A stretch of 64,000 nucleotides of DNA, from assembly GCF_003473485.1 (NCBI RefSeq), contig NC_053043.1:4164001-4228000 (forward strand), read 5' to 3'. Below are positions 24,320-35,524 of the stretch, piece after piece; position 1 is the first letter of the stretch; each line of letters opens with the position of its first letter. The notes below the pieces were generated by a model that ran no database searches, was not told the origin of the DNA, and saw only the letters and a list, made by a program, of their open reading frames with translations. The DNA is from Medicago truncatula. Lineage: Eukaryota; Streptophyta; Magnoliopsida; Fabales; Fabaceae. The position numbers and the translations under genes are program-made.

Positions 24320-25438
24320 CTGTGAAGCCCGGATACGAGATACGATACTGCACCGATACGTCGATACGGAAAAATTTCAAAAATCAAGATACGATACGGC
24401 TGAGATACGTTAATAAAAAAAAATTATATAATTAAATGTACAATATAATTATAACCATTTTTTTAATATGCAAATATATTAACAAACACAAGAAATCAGG
24501 CTCGTAGCACATTAACATAAATATAAATAATATTGACGATTAAGAGAGTAGTCATTAGTCAATTACATACGCAATATGTACAAAAAGAGCACCATCAGTG
24601 CTATACACCAATGCTAAACTATATCAAAAAGGAACTTGTTAGTGTTATACTATATCGATCCAAAAATGAAGCATTATATCCAAAAAAAGAACACATCAGT
24701 ACTAAGAGTTAACACTAACAAGTAACTAACATTTCAATCTCCTCTCCTCCATTTCCATCATCAAGATACAAATCAGCTTCCAAATCTGGTTCATCCAAAG
24801 ACAACTCTGCTAACTCAATTCCAACACCATCAAGCGGTTCATGCGCATCTCCACGAATGTCCCACATTCTTGATTGTCCTTTCTTATATCCATCTTCTTT
24901 CCTTGACAAGAGTCGAAGATTAGTATGCACATAAACCAAATCTTCTACCCTTTTTGGATCCATTTTGTTTCTTTTCAAAGAATGGATAAAAGAGAAAGTA
25001 CCCCAATTTCTCTCACAACATGAGGAAGAACAAGGTTGCACAAGAAGCTTTAAACCCTAATTTCTCGATGGTGGCCAAAGTGGACGGCGACCACTTTGGA
25101 AGAAAAAGTTGAAACCCTAATTTCTTAGAAAGGGAAAGATGCAATTGTTTGTGTGGTGTGGGTCGTACTGACACCAAAGAAAGATAAAGGAAATGTATAT
25201 ATATTATAGTAATATAATGTTTTTATTCTTATTTTTTACAAAAAAAAAAAAAAACAGAAATCAAAATAATATAAAAAACACAAGTATCCGTGCGTATCGG
25301 ATAATTATTTTTTTTAAAAATAAAATTTAATATTTGGATACTCTCCGGATACGTATCGGGAAGTATCAGGCAGGTATCGGTGCAGGATACGCAGGGGATA
25401 CGGTACGTCATCCATTTTGAAGTATCGGAGCTTCACAG
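24320..25438 (-). mobile_element. hAT derivative, 1119 bp, 8-bp TSD, with transposase remnant
   Basis: The ends are CTGTGAAGCCCGGATAC and GTATCGGAGCTTCACAG, flanked by a perfect 8-bp repeat, gttggaga, at 24,312-24,319 and 25,439-25,446. Subterminal regions carry many 'gatacg/cgtatc' motifs, the likely transposase binding sites. The minus strand keeps only the C-terminal part of a transposase. It is an internally deleted, non-autonomous copy. Confidence 0.88.
24715..25041 (-). pseudogene. hAT transposase C-terminal fragment
   Basis: An open stretch of 108 codons holds NWGTFSFIHSLKRNK and DLVYVHTNLRLLSR, the pattern of the hAT C-terminal dimerisation region (SCCERNW at its N-side), and ends in an acidic tail. 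The zinc finger and the catalytic RNase H-like part are absent, so it cannot act as a transposase. The nominal start codon at 25,041 is probably not a real start. Confidence 0.8.
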
Positions 25439-25446
25439 GTTGGAGA

Positions 25447-26025
25447 TGATGATTTTTAAATTTTAGTTTTATTTTATTTTTCTTTAATAAAAGTTGATCA
25501 AAAAATTGATAATTTGTTGAATTGAACACACCACATCAACACCTATCAGCCACATCAATATTGTTTAACAGAAAAGGGAAACAGTGCAAACTGTTTAAGA
25601 TATAAAATGATTAATTTGAAACTTAAATTTTTTTAAGGACTAATATGATATTTTTGTCAAACTTAAATGACTCAGGGGTATTTGACCTAAAATAAAATGA
25701 GAAAATTTGAGTAATGCAATTTTCTATTATGATATTGAGGGTTATCAATAATGATTTAAATTTTAAGAAATTATAAGTATACACATCGAATTTATGTAAA
25801 TCCTATACCAAATAAGTAACATCTTATACCTCAAAAGAAACCGAGTCACCCTTTAAAGTATAAAAATCTTGCATAAAAAATGTTAGAAAGAATGAGGAGT
25901 ATCGTAGTTTCATCTCATTTTGTTTCTTCCACAAAAATTTAGGTGAGTTGAATTCTGGAGGCTCAATATGGTCAATGTAAGTCTCAAAGTTTAACGAGTA
26001 TTTACAGATCACAAACTAAAGAGAT
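25447..26025. other. AT-rich spacer, nothing recognised
   Basis: Strongly AT-rich with no coding signal or clear repeat. It starts directly at the right target duplication of the hAT element. Confidence 0.4.
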
Positions 26026-26100
26026 CCTCACATCTGCCGCGAGAGTTGAACCCACAACCTTACATATAGGTAAACTTTTAACCAACTGAGTCAATGTTCA
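26026..26100 (-). mobile_element. SINE fragment, minus strand
   Basis: The reverse complement has a box A-like GACTCAGTTGGTTAAAAG and a box B-like GTGGGTTCAACTCTC, spaced as in a tRNA-derived SINE. It lacks tRNA pairing and is not a tRNA gene. Confidence 0.55.
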
Positions 26101-26394
26101 TCGGTATAGTCCCTAATTTCATTTGTCATGATGGTTTTCTTTTAAACTTTTTAAATATTTGTTGATGTGTTAAACAAGCTAATTAACCATGCAGCCCACA
26201 AAACTAAATATATCAAACTGTATGTTTCTAGTAATGACAAATGCCATTATATGTTAGTTTTATAACCAACCTCCCTATCACATTCTTTAACTTTCACTCC
26301 ACCAAGTTAATCTTATATCAAGGTAACTTTCACGATTCAAGCTAATTTCCTGCTAATGATAAAATACTTCTTATTGACACAAATAATTTATTAA

Positions 26395-26722
26395 AAAGTC
26401 CCCAGCAGTAGTTTAGTCCCTGCAAATATAGAACATTTGGTTTTGGTCTTTGGTATTTTGTTTTAATCCTTGTAAAATCATTTCATATTGAAATTGGTCC
26501 CTATAATATTCATTTTAGTCCTCATTTTGAGAGACTAAAATCAAATATTCTACATATTACAAGGACCAAATCCAATATGAATTAATTTTACAAGGATTAA
26601 AACAAATTACCAAGGACCAAAACCAAATTTTTTATATTTGCTGGGACTAAAACCAAAAAAATATTTTTACCGAGACTAAAACCAAAATGTCAGATATTTG
26701 CAGGGACTATTTTCACATTTAA
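26395..26722. mobile_element. Foldback element of the 'tagtccctgcaaat' type
   Basis: The left arm (about 26,408-26,515) and right arm (about 26,530-26,718) are complementary and repeat phrases such as 'gtccctgcaaatat', 'ttggttttggtc' and 'ttgttttaatccttgtaaaa'. The right arm has an extra internal duplication. Its ends are ragged, so no target duplication is assigned. It is similar in build to the 9-bp-TSD Mutator-type foldbacks elsewhere in the window. Confidence 0.6.
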
Positions 26723-27177
26723 ACCTAATGATTATAAGTTTGCATTTTTGCTTATCTTGCCAAGTTTGATTAGTTTGGTCATAATGATGTAATAACCATA
26801 TTTTGAGCATAATGATATAATGATTAGTTTGGATTTGTGTGTTATAATGTATATATCTATGAAATATCAATCAAAATAAATACATTGTTTGAATTTTTGA
26901 AGAATTATAATTATTATAAGCTTGGATTTTTAAATTTTTTAGCAAGTTTGAAGAATGACATAATGTGGTATGTTATATAAATGCCTAAGTTATTGAATGA
27001 TTCTAAGTGTGGATATGTATGAATGCCTAAGTTTCATTTTTGATATGTTATATGTTACTTGGTTGGATTTTTATGCTATTTTAAATGCCTTAAAAGTATA
27101 TAGTTTTTAAGGAAATGATGTATTCTTAAATACATTGTCCACTTATTTGTGTTTTTTTAAATTTGTTTTGAACAGAT
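26723..27177. other. Upstream region of the PMD pseudogene
   Basis: AT-rich, with several 'aatgcctaagtt' and 'ataatgat' repeats. It ends in a polypyrimidine-like stretch and CAG just before the ATG at 27,178, so a 5' UTR intron acceptor is plausible. Confidence 0.4.
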
Positions 27178-29696
27178 ATGGCTAGGGACGAGGATGAGTG
27201 GCAACGGGTTATTAGAGAGGATAGGATGCGCAACGGCAAAACGGCGAGTACCGCTAGCGCTCAGAAGGAAAAGGTGGATCAAAACCCGTATGTCCCGAAG
27301 ACTCGGAAGCGGATGGACGCGAGGCCAGGTGTAGAGAGCTCACAACCACATATGGATCACTCCTCACAGGTGGTTGATCCGACACAGACATATGAGTATG
27401 CGAAGGGATTTCGGGGATATGATCGGATGGAGGAGGATATAATGTTTTATCAGCTGCAGGACGAGGCAGAGGATGAGGAGGTGGCATGTGATGAGGAGGT
27501 GCCAGAGGATGTTGTGGCGGATTATATAGAGGCAGAGAATGTTGTTCCTGAGGGTGAGCCTGAGCCTGAGCCTCAGACTCAGCAACGACGTCGTCGTGTT
27601 CCACCGATATCGCCATATCCTGTTGGAGAGCCTCCCTATCCTGGAGGACCTGAGACCACACCACTGTTGTCCCACTACGTGAGGCACGTGACGAACCCTC
27701 TTTGGATGAACTATCATAATGTAAGTGTTTAAGTTATTTAAAATTCTTTAAATGCTTTAAAGTGATTATTTAAAATAATGTAGCGTAAATGTTTTAATTA
27801 TTTAAAAGAATGTAGCGTAAGTTTTTTAATTATAATATTATGTAGCGTAAGTGTTTTAATTATTTAATATTATCTATCGTAAGTGTTTTAATTATTTAAA
27901 AGAATTTAGCGTTAATGTTTTAATTATATAATATTATGTAGCGTAAGTGTTTTAATTATTTAAAAGAATGTAGCGTTAGTGTTTTAATTATATAATATTA
28001 TGTAGAGTAAGTGTTTTAATTATTTAATATTATGTAACGTAAGTGTTTTAATTATATAAATTAGTGACAATGTCTTAAATAATTTGAATTTCAGATGTGG
28101 CATGATCAGACGGGTTATAAGTGTATAAATGCAGGGAAAAAGATGAAAGAGCTTGGTAAGCCGGAGACGGGTTTGAGGTGGTTTTGGGAGCTTGTGGAGG
28201 GGTCTAGCCTACATGATTTGATATACACAGGGTATTCTACCGTGACCCATGCCATGATACGTGCTATGTGCGAGAGGTGACACACGGAGACCAGTAGTTT
28301 TCATCTACCTGTGGGGGAGATGACAATCACTTTGGACAATGTGCATAATCTCCTACACATTCCTATTCACGGCCGCATGCTGGACCACGATGAAGCAATG
28401 GGTCAGGAGCGTGCGTTTGATTTGATGACCAGGTTGTTGGCCATGTCAGATGTTGATGTTAGGGCTGAGATTAGGACTGAGTCTGCTGGTCATATCAGTT
28501 ATCCCACATTGAAGCGGGTTTATGAAGACCACCTGACAGAGGCTAGACGGCTGGACGACCCACATATGAGGGAGGAGTTGCAGGAGAGAGCCAGGAGGAG
28601 ACAGTGGTGTGTGAGGAGTTTTCTTCTATATCTCGTCGGTTGTGCGCTGTTCACTAACAAAACGAATAGACACATCGACATGATATATCTTGATTGTATG
28701 GTGGACTTGCAGACGATTGGGAAGTGGTCATGGGGAGGGATGGCCTTAGCGTACCTGTACGACTATCTGGATGATTATGTTATTCTGAATAACAGAACGA
28801 TAGCTGCGAGAACGACTCTTTTTATGGTAATAATTTAATATTTATCTTCATTTCTTTATGAATTTATTTTATAATTTTTATTATCTTGTTAGATTATTTT
28901 TTCCTAAGTTAGACTGCATTTATTTAGGATTTAATTTATATTTTTCTGTGAAGTTTTTATAATGTATTTTATTTATTTGTTGTAGGGATGGATTTTGGAG
29001 CATTTGTCAGGTCCGTACCCAAGGAAGAAAAACAAGGAGTGGACGCTGAAGAGACCATGTGCTGGGAGATGGCTTACATGCAAAGGGCATAAAGTTGTGC
29101 ACCATTACCGCTCATGGCTTGATCACTTAGAGGTGGATGACGTCAGGTTTTCTACTTATGGTGATCACAGAGAGATACATCTTTTTCAGCTTATTGTCAC
29201 TTACTTGGGATGAGTGATGTGTGGGAAGGAGATGGTGTACCGTCATTTACCTGAGCGGGTAAAGAGGCAGCTTTTCTATGTACAGGATGTTCCCAGACAT
29301 CCGTCATCTGTCGCTCAGGTGCCTACGCATTTGCTGCAGAATGCTCAGATGTGGTTCTTCACTGCTTGGGGAGATGCGTGTGAGAGACCATGACATCATG
29401 CGCCTGACTACATGGCTTGGTATGCCAAAGTCTCTCACCCTCCTATTCTCCCACCCGATGAAGGATCTCCTCCCAGCCGGCGAACGTGGAGCAGATCATA
29501 GAGGAGGAGCATGCCTAACACACTGACGATCATCCGGGATGTGGTGCATATAGCTGATGATATTGTGGCCAGACAAGCCGAGATGACTAAAGAGGAGATT
29601 GTCCAGGAGGTGATGCGGATAGCCGGTACTGGTCGCCCTGCCGTTACGTATCAGATTGCCAAGCGGCGCTGTGGGTCGAGGTATGCTAGGCAGTAG
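27178..29696 (+). pseudogene. Plant mobile domain (PMD, MAIN-like) gene, degenerate
   Basis: Exons appear to be 27,178-27,720, 28,095-28,826 and from 28,986 on, with GT-AG junctions in phase. The N-terminal exon is acidic with a proline-rich end. Exon 2 carries the PMD hallmark HLPVGEMTITLDNVHNLLHI and an internal PLKR-like region; exon 3 has MVYRHLPERVKRQ and a DVPRHPS motif. Three in-frame TGA codons (28,278, 29,211, 29,391) replace expected tryptophans, and near 29,490-29,520 the frame shifts before the last open part (LTIIRDVVHIADDIVARQAE). PMD proteins occur both as transposon genes and as host MAIN/MAIL silencing factors. The setting and decay point to a transposon copy. Confidence 0.8.
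27765..28070 (+). repeat. Minisatellite of about 33 bp in the PMD intron
   Basis: About nine imperfect units of the form 'gtaagtgttttaattattt' plus 'aaaagaatgtagc' or 'aatattatgtagc' fill most of intron 1 of the PMD pseudogene. The first unit overlaps the splice donor phrase (gtaagtgttt at 27,721). Confidence 0.85.
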
Positions 29697-30564
29697 GGTT
29701 GATTATAATTATGCTTTTTTTTTTTATGTACTTTATTACTGTGATGATCGTGATGTATAATTATGACATGTTCTGTACATTTTCTTATTTCTACGACACT
29801 TTCGGACGTACCTTTTATATTATTTCTTGTGTTTTAAATATCCTGTTCCTGTTAAATATTTGATGAGTGACTGGAAACCAAACATGTTGGTCAAGTGCTA
29901 CCTTTTAGTTGGTTTGGAGGCACTGGAAACTGGAAAAATGAGCTACTGCCTGGAAAAATTTCCAAACACGTAGCAGTAGTTAACAACCGTTGGATTTAGC
30001 GGCAGTTAACCACCGTTGAACTCAGCGACAGTTAACTGCCGGCAATTTGCAGAATGGTGGTTAACTACTGCTGAAGGCGTTTAAATAATTTACTTGTGTC
30101 AATTGGAACTTTTCAATGTCAGAAAAGCAATAAATTGCATGTGGATAGAAGCCCATAGGTACTTCTACTATACTCAACTCCAGTGAACATTTTTTTTTTT
30201 TTTCAACAACATTGGAAACAAAACGAACCAAAACATCGGACAAAAAAAAAAAAAGGCTGGAACACGAAGACGATGTTGCATTCCCGTAAATCAAGGTAAC
30301 ATGGCTTCCATCAAATTCTCCACACAGTTTTGATTTCGTGAGCATTTTCTATTCAATTATCGCAATTCTCAAAGGTTGTTGCTTCATTTTGCACGAGACC
30401 CGTTTGATGAAATGCTTCACCCAAGTCTCAAACTAAACCTAACTCCAACATTGAACACACAGTGATTTAACTATTCAACAGTGATTGTTCCACCAGATTC
30501 AGTGTTGTATCGTTTACAAGTTTCCAAAATCTTTCATTTTTAGGTATTTTCAATTTGGGTTATT
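29697..30564. other. Spacer between PMD pseudogene and PPR gene
   Basis: Four or more copies of a 'gcagttaac(c/t)accgttg'-like motif lie at 29,940-30,080, echoing those at 23,650-23,750, and may be subterminal repeats of the PMD-carrying element. Poly-T and poly-A runs lie at 30,189-30,202 and 30,243-30,253. The last 100 bases are the likely PPR 5' UTR. Confidence 0.45.
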
Positions 30565-32004
30565 ATGGCCAGTAAAACTTTGTTTAAGTGGCCAAAGCAA
30601 ATTACAAATTCACTAGTTGAGCAGTTAATAAAAGCCGAAAAGGACATAAACAAAACTCTTGTTATGTTTGATTCTGCAACAGAAGAGTATAGCAATGGAT
30701 TTCGTCATGATCACAATACTTTCGGTGCAATGATTCATAGGCTAGTTTCTGTGAATCAGTTTAGGCCAGCTGAAGGAATGTTGGAGAGAATGAAGCAAGA
30801 AGATTGCGAGGTTACTGAGGACGTGTTTTTAACTATATGTAGAGGCTATGGACGTGTGCATAGGCCACTTGATGCCATCAGGGTTTTCCATAAGATGGAA
30901 GATTTTCAGGTTAAGCCGACGCAGAAGTCTTACCTTACGGTATTTGATATTCTCGTGGAGGAAAACCATGTGAAAAGGGCTATTGGTTTTTATAAGGAGA
31001 TGCGAGAAAAGGGCATTCCGCCAACTGTTGTTTCCCTCAATATTTTGATCAAGGCGCTCTGCAAAAACGAGGAAACTGTTGAGTCTGCTTTTCGACTATT
31101 TCGTGAAATGCCCAATCGTGGATGCCAGCCTGATTCGTATACATATGGTACGTTGATTAATGGGCTGTGCAAACTTGGAAAAATCAGTCAGGCAAAGGAA
31201 CTGTTGGATGAGATGGAGGAGAAAGGTTTGTCGCCTTCTGTTGTTAGTTACACTAGTTTGATACATGGCTTGTGTCAATCTAATAATTTGGACGAAGCTA
31301 TAGAATTGCTCGAAGAGATGATAATAAATGGCATCGAGCCAAATGTTTTTACATATAGTTCTTTAATGGATGGTTTGTGTAAAAGTGGACATTCTTCACA
31401 AGCAATGGAGTTGTTAGAAGTGATGGTTAGAAGACGTCTATTGCCCAACATGGTCACTTATAGTACTTTAATCAATGGACTGTGTAAAGAAGGAAAGCAT
31501 AGAGAAGCTGTGGAGATTCTTGACAGGATGAGGCTTCAAGGGTTGAAACCAGATGCAGGGATGTACGGGAGAATCATAAGCGGCCTTTGTGCTGCTTGCA
31601 ACTATCAAGAAGCAGCAAACTTCATTGATGAGATGGCTCTTGGTGGTATCTCACCTAATCGAGCAAGTTGGACCTTTCATGTCAAAATGCATAACATGGT
31701 TGTCCAAGGTCTTTGTAATAATGTTGATCCAACTCGCGCATTCCAATTGTATCTTAGTATGCGTACTAGGGGTATCTCTGTTGAGATTGGCACTTTTGAT
31801 TGTTTAGTCAAATGTTTTTGCAAGAGAGGAGACCTGAATAAAGCTGCTCGAATTCTGGAGGAGATGATATTAGATGGCTGCATTCCGGATGAGGGAATGT
31901 GGAATGTATTAATGTGTGGACTTTGGGATCGGAAAAAAGTTCGAGAAACTACTGAGCTATTGGTGGCTGAGCTGAAGCAGAAATTTGTTGAAGCTGAGAG
32001 TTGA
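30565..32004 (+). CDS. P-class pentatricopeptide repeat protein (At5g46100-like), copy B, intact
   Basis: Intronless, 479 residues, with roughly ten PPR motifs from about residue 50 to 460. Clear 35-residue units follow the patterns YTYGTLINGLCKLGKISQA, FTYSSLMDGLCKSGHSSQA and VTYSTLINGLCKEGKHREA. There is no E or DYW extension, so it is P-class. The opening MASKTLFKWPKQIT and the phrase ICRGYGRVHRPLDAIRVFHK match my recollection of Arabidopsis At5g46100. PPR proteins bind organellar RNA; targeting is not obvious from the N-terminus and would need prediction. A broken paralog lies at 17,560-18,769, and each copy is followed by a DMP gene in opposite orientation. Confidence 0.93.
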   Translation: MASKTLFKWPKQITNSLVEQLIKAEKDINKTLVMFDSATEEYSNGFRHDHNTFGAMIHRLVSVNQFRPAEGMLERMKQEDCEVTEDVFLTICRGYGRVHRPLDAIRVFHKMEDFQVKPTQKSYLTVFDILVEENHVKRAIGFYKEMREKGIPPTVVSLNILIKALCKNEETVESAFRLFREMPNRGCQPDSYTYGTLINGLCKLGKISQAKELLDEMEEKGLSPSVVSYTSLIHGLCQSNNLDEAIELLEEMIINGIEPNVFTYSSLMDGLCKSGHSSQAMELLEVMVRRRLLPNMVTYSTLINGLCKEGKHREAVEILDRMRLQGLKPDAGMYGRIISGLCAACNYQEAANFIDEMALGGISPNRASWTFHVKMHNMVVQGLCNNVDPTRAFQLYLSMRTRGISVEIGTFDCLVKCFCKRGDLNKAARILEEMILDGCIPDEGMWNVLMCGLWDRKKVRETTELLVAELKQKFVEAES

Positions 32005-33466
32005 AGTTTGTAAGTCCAGATGAGAACATATGGAATGTATTAATTTTTGGACTTTCTATGATGATCATTGCTTCCATGACCAAGGATAAAGATTCAAACT
32101 GTGACAATAGATTTGCTGTGTGCAATTGAAGGCTAAATTTACACCTAACCTTCTCTGTTTGTGGACACTTCTTGGTTCATGCCTGACCTTTTTTGAAACT
32201 TTAACGACGCAGATATTTGTTGCAAAAAGATTTTCCATGGTTCTGGCCTGATGGATAAGGCAAACACACAGGTAATTAAAAATCCTCTGTTTTGATCAAA
32301 CCCATTAAATGATGGTTATTTTAATTTTTCATTTTCTAGAAACCTTGTCAGTTCCAGTATTTTGGCCAAATTTTAAGTATACCACATTCTTTTCATAGCG
32401 CAAAATTAACATTTAAGTTGGCATTCTTATTTTTCATATGGTCTGACTCCTCAGATACTTTATCTATTATTGTGTTGTTTAACGGTGAATTCTCACTATA
32501 CTTTAACAAGGTTCTGATGTTCTGTTTTATCTGTTACAACAAAATTGGAGAAGTTCAAAATTCCTGCTAGATAGGGTAAATATGTAGATTGCTAAGTAAA
32601 TAGATTGTATTTTTGACACACCATGTCTTTTTGTGTTTGTGGATCATGATCAGCTAATGCTGAAATTTTCTGTTGGGGATAACTTTACATCTCTGCTGGA
32701 AACATGTGTATGATTGTGATTGTTCAACATGTATATTTGGGTTTAAGATTCAATAAATACCATTTTCCCCTTGAAAAAGTCAAATAACTGGTTCGGTAGT
32801 TCCCTGTTTTCTGCGGCAAAATGATACAGGATTATAATTGACTCTTGGACTTTTGACTTTGACCACTAACTTCATATCCTTAATATCGACAAATTCTTGC
32901 TGAATTCTGTCAAGTGTTCCAGGTTGTTTAGCGTCACTTCAGACAAAAGTTTGTTCTAGTTTTGAACTTTTAATCAAGCAGAGGTTCCTCATCATCGGAT
33001 ATGAGACTAATCGTAACGAGTTGCTTGAGGTGATATTCAGTTTTAACCAATGGATTAGTAAAAATATTGCTTGTATGATCAAGATAGCTTATAACCAATG
33101 GATTAGTAACAAAGTTTTTCTGGTGCTAGTTTTTCTCCAGGTTTAATATACACTAAAAAGGTATTGAGACAAATTTAATTTGAAAACTATGTGATATAGA
33201 TTTTGCAATGAGAATAAATTGAAACACGGTGTTACAACTTAGGAAGTTCCAGTAGTAGGTTCAGATAAGGGTCAGAGCCTTTATGATTTATGGGTCTCTT
33301 GTAGCTGTAGGGTGTCTTGCCTTGTATTGCAAAGTAAAAGTCAATTTTATGAAATAATGCACTTAGATTTAATATAAAACCATAAACATAAAAACGCCAA
33401 TAATTCATTAATCAAATACATTACTGAAATTGGATACAGCCATAAACATAAAAAAGATCTCAATTA
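32005..33466. other. PPR-to-DMP spacer, copy B
   Basis: Holds the 3' ends of the convergent PPR and DMP genes. It is collinear with 18,770-22,541 of copy A but much shorter, because copy A carries a 426-bp foldback and at least two other unmatched blocks. No ORF is credible. Confidence 0.55.
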
Positions 33467-34099
33467 TTAACTTGTTGAAAGGGGGAACCCAATTCCATGT
33501 CTCTCAGTAGGAAATGCAACGAAAAGCATGCTGCAAAAAACGCCAATTGCCACAGGCAACGCCGTGAGGATTTCTTGTATCTCTTTTGATGGTTCTGGAA
33601 AAAAGCAATTCACCACATTCTGATCAAACAATGCAATTGCTGCAAACACCAGAATTGACATCATCGCATGCATGAAATCTATAAACTTTATGCGATATTT
33701 TGCAGCAACTTGAGGTGGAAGTTTGGTTGATCCATCAATAACCCACAAGCCCTTGAAGGTGGCAAACCCATAACAAATATTCCCCTTGCTGTCTCTTATG
33801 CTATCTGTAAAGTTTAGCAGGAAGCATGATGCACCACATAGAGTCACAAGTACAGAAGTCATGGACTTGCAGACAGAGTCACAGTTGCCAACATTTGTAA
33901 AAATTGGTGACAAAAGTTGGAAAGCCAGAACAGTGCCTGTAGGTAGAAGGTTTGCCAAATGCGCCGTGCTTTGAAATGTCGAACTTATAGCTTTCTGTAC
34001 CAGGCTCCTCTCTGCTTCTGGAACCTCCGCATTCCGCAGGAGTGGAACCTTTTGTTCATCGTTCTTAGAATCATCATCGATTTCTAAATTGATGTCCAT
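33467..34099 (-). CDS. DUF679 (DMP) membrane protein, copy B
   Basis: Single-exon gene of 210 residues from the ATG at 34,099. It has the full DMP signature (LANLLPTGTVLAFQLLSP, YGFATFKGLWV, FPTERHGIGFP) and four hydrophobic segments. It is three residues longer than copy A because of a short N-terminal difference (LEI and neighbours). Its last membrane helix is uniformly hydrophobic (AIGVFCSML), unlike copy A. The proximal promoters are alike in both copies, with a TATATATA about 95 bp upstream of this ATG (plus-strand 34,197-34,204). Function is inferred only at family level: a plant-specific membrane protein linked in different members to senescence, membrane remodelling or gamete fusion. 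Confidence 0.9.
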   Translation of the reverse strand: MDINLEIDDDSKNDEQKVPLLRNAEVPEAERSLVQKAISSTFQSTAHLANLLPTGTVLAFQLLSPIFTNVGNCDSVCKSMTSVLVTLCGASCFLLNFTDSIRDSKGNICYGFATFKGLWVIDGSTKLPPQVAAKYRIKFIDFMHAMMSILVFAAIALFDQNVVNCFFPEPSKEIQEILTALPVAIGVFCSMLFVAFPTERHGIGFPLSTS

Positions 34100-34204
34100 C
34101 GCGGATACAACCTCCTTTCACCTTCCTTTAATGTTATGTTTTGTTTTGATCACTTTTGTATATGCAGCATAGGTTTGTTTGTTGATAAGGTATATCTATA
34201 TATA

Positions 34205-35520
34205 GGTCAGCATAATTTTGAGTGAAGGGAAGGGAGGGTTTGACATTGCTTGCAAGAAACACAAACATAAAGCTTGATAAAACAGCTTTCAATATATTCC
34301 TTAAATTGTAGTCAGTTTGAAGAAAGGTTGTAAGAGGTGTGTTTTTTTGTTTTAAAAATCATAAATGATGGATATGAATCTAAATGCTTACGGTGGAAAG
34401 TAAGATAAGATAAACTGAATCATGGGATCCTCGTCTTCAGGCTGAAAGTTACACGCTAATTGCCATCTTTTTAGAAGCACTTACTTACACGGTTAATAGT
34501 AAGAACAATAAAACCTAAAACTAGTAATTATTATTTTAACTTTGTAAGTTATATCAAAATGTCATGTTGTCACCTCAAATTTTTTTTTACTCCAACATGT
34601 GGTTTGCGTTGCCTTAATTTTGTAAGTTGTCCAACGTGTGATGTGCGTTACCTTCCTTTAAATTATCAACGTTTTAGTAATTGGTGAGTTTGTTGAGTGA
34701 ACATTTTTATAAGAATAAACAACTAGGTTTGCTCAAAAAAAGATTAAACAACTAGGAAATGAACCCCAAATATTGTCCAAGAAGTAAGGGTTTGAGACTT
34801 AAGAGTGTGCTCTTATATAGGTTTTAAATTTCAAGGTTTTTTTACCTGACTTCAATTGGACTCCACTAATAGACAGTGAAATTGATTTTCCGAATAAGTC
34901 GACTGGTTCATCGGATTCGGTGTTTCTAGCAAAACAACTAGGAATTGTTTTTTGTTTTGTTTTTAATACAAAAGTTTAGGTGAGTTGAGAGTTTGATCTT
35001 TTCATATCGTATACGTTTCAAAATGTAATTTTTTTTTTCCTTTAAATTTTCTATATTTGTTTGAATGGGTAACAAAATTTGCCTCAGTTGTAAGTTATAT
35101 CCTACGGTTGAAGCTTAACGTTTTCTTTTAATTTCTTCTTCTTATTATCATTGCTTGTACGGTATCATACCTCTTTAAAATATAAAATATACAGGTGGAA
35201 AAAAGGATTATTGAAGCATATGCATTTAATCTTTTAGCAACATGAAATTTTCCATTCCCATGTTTTCCTAGTACTTTTATTAATTTGGCAATACGTATTT
35301 TTCTTTTTATGGTATTTTTTATGCTGATTTGATGTTTTGATTGCTTTATATCAGAGATGAATGTTTGGTCCAAAGAAAATATTTTCTCAATTTCTTCCTT
35401 GAGAAATATTATTTTTAAAAGAGAAATGAAAAAAATTAGTTCACCATTTCTCTTTTTCGTCAAACAATAATGATAGTCACCAATCCACAATTTCTTCTAG
35501 AAACATGCCTTACAAAACAA
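34205..35520. other. Intergenic region, no gene recognised
   Basis: AT-rich. A minus-strand open stretch of 120 codons at 35,490-35,128 (Lys/Ile-rich) matches no family I know and has ordinary intergenic composition, so I do not call it a gene. Confidence 0.4.
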
Positions 35521-35524
35521 CTGG

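Larger units (their letters stand above)
30699..34204 (+). repeat. Tandem segmental duplication, copy B (PPR + DMP)
   Basis: The better-kept copy of the duplicated block, with both genes open. The right limit of homology lies in the DMP promoter near 34,204. The left limit is hidden because copy A lost its PPR N-terminus. Confidence 0.9.

Noticed and set aside
26395-26722. 9-bp target duplication for the foldback at 26.4 kb (taatgataa/taatgatta)
   Set aside because: The left candidate lies away from the arm end and differs by one base, so I did not assign it.
27254-27717. Minus-strand ORFs of 136 and 117 codons
   Set aside because: Shadows of the PMD pseudogene exon 1; proline/His-rich antisense of an acidic protein.
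35128-35490. Minus-strand ORF of 120 codons
   Set aside because: Lys/Ile/Phe-rich, no family motif, no neighbouring exon or promoter signal; AT-rich chance ORF is more likely.
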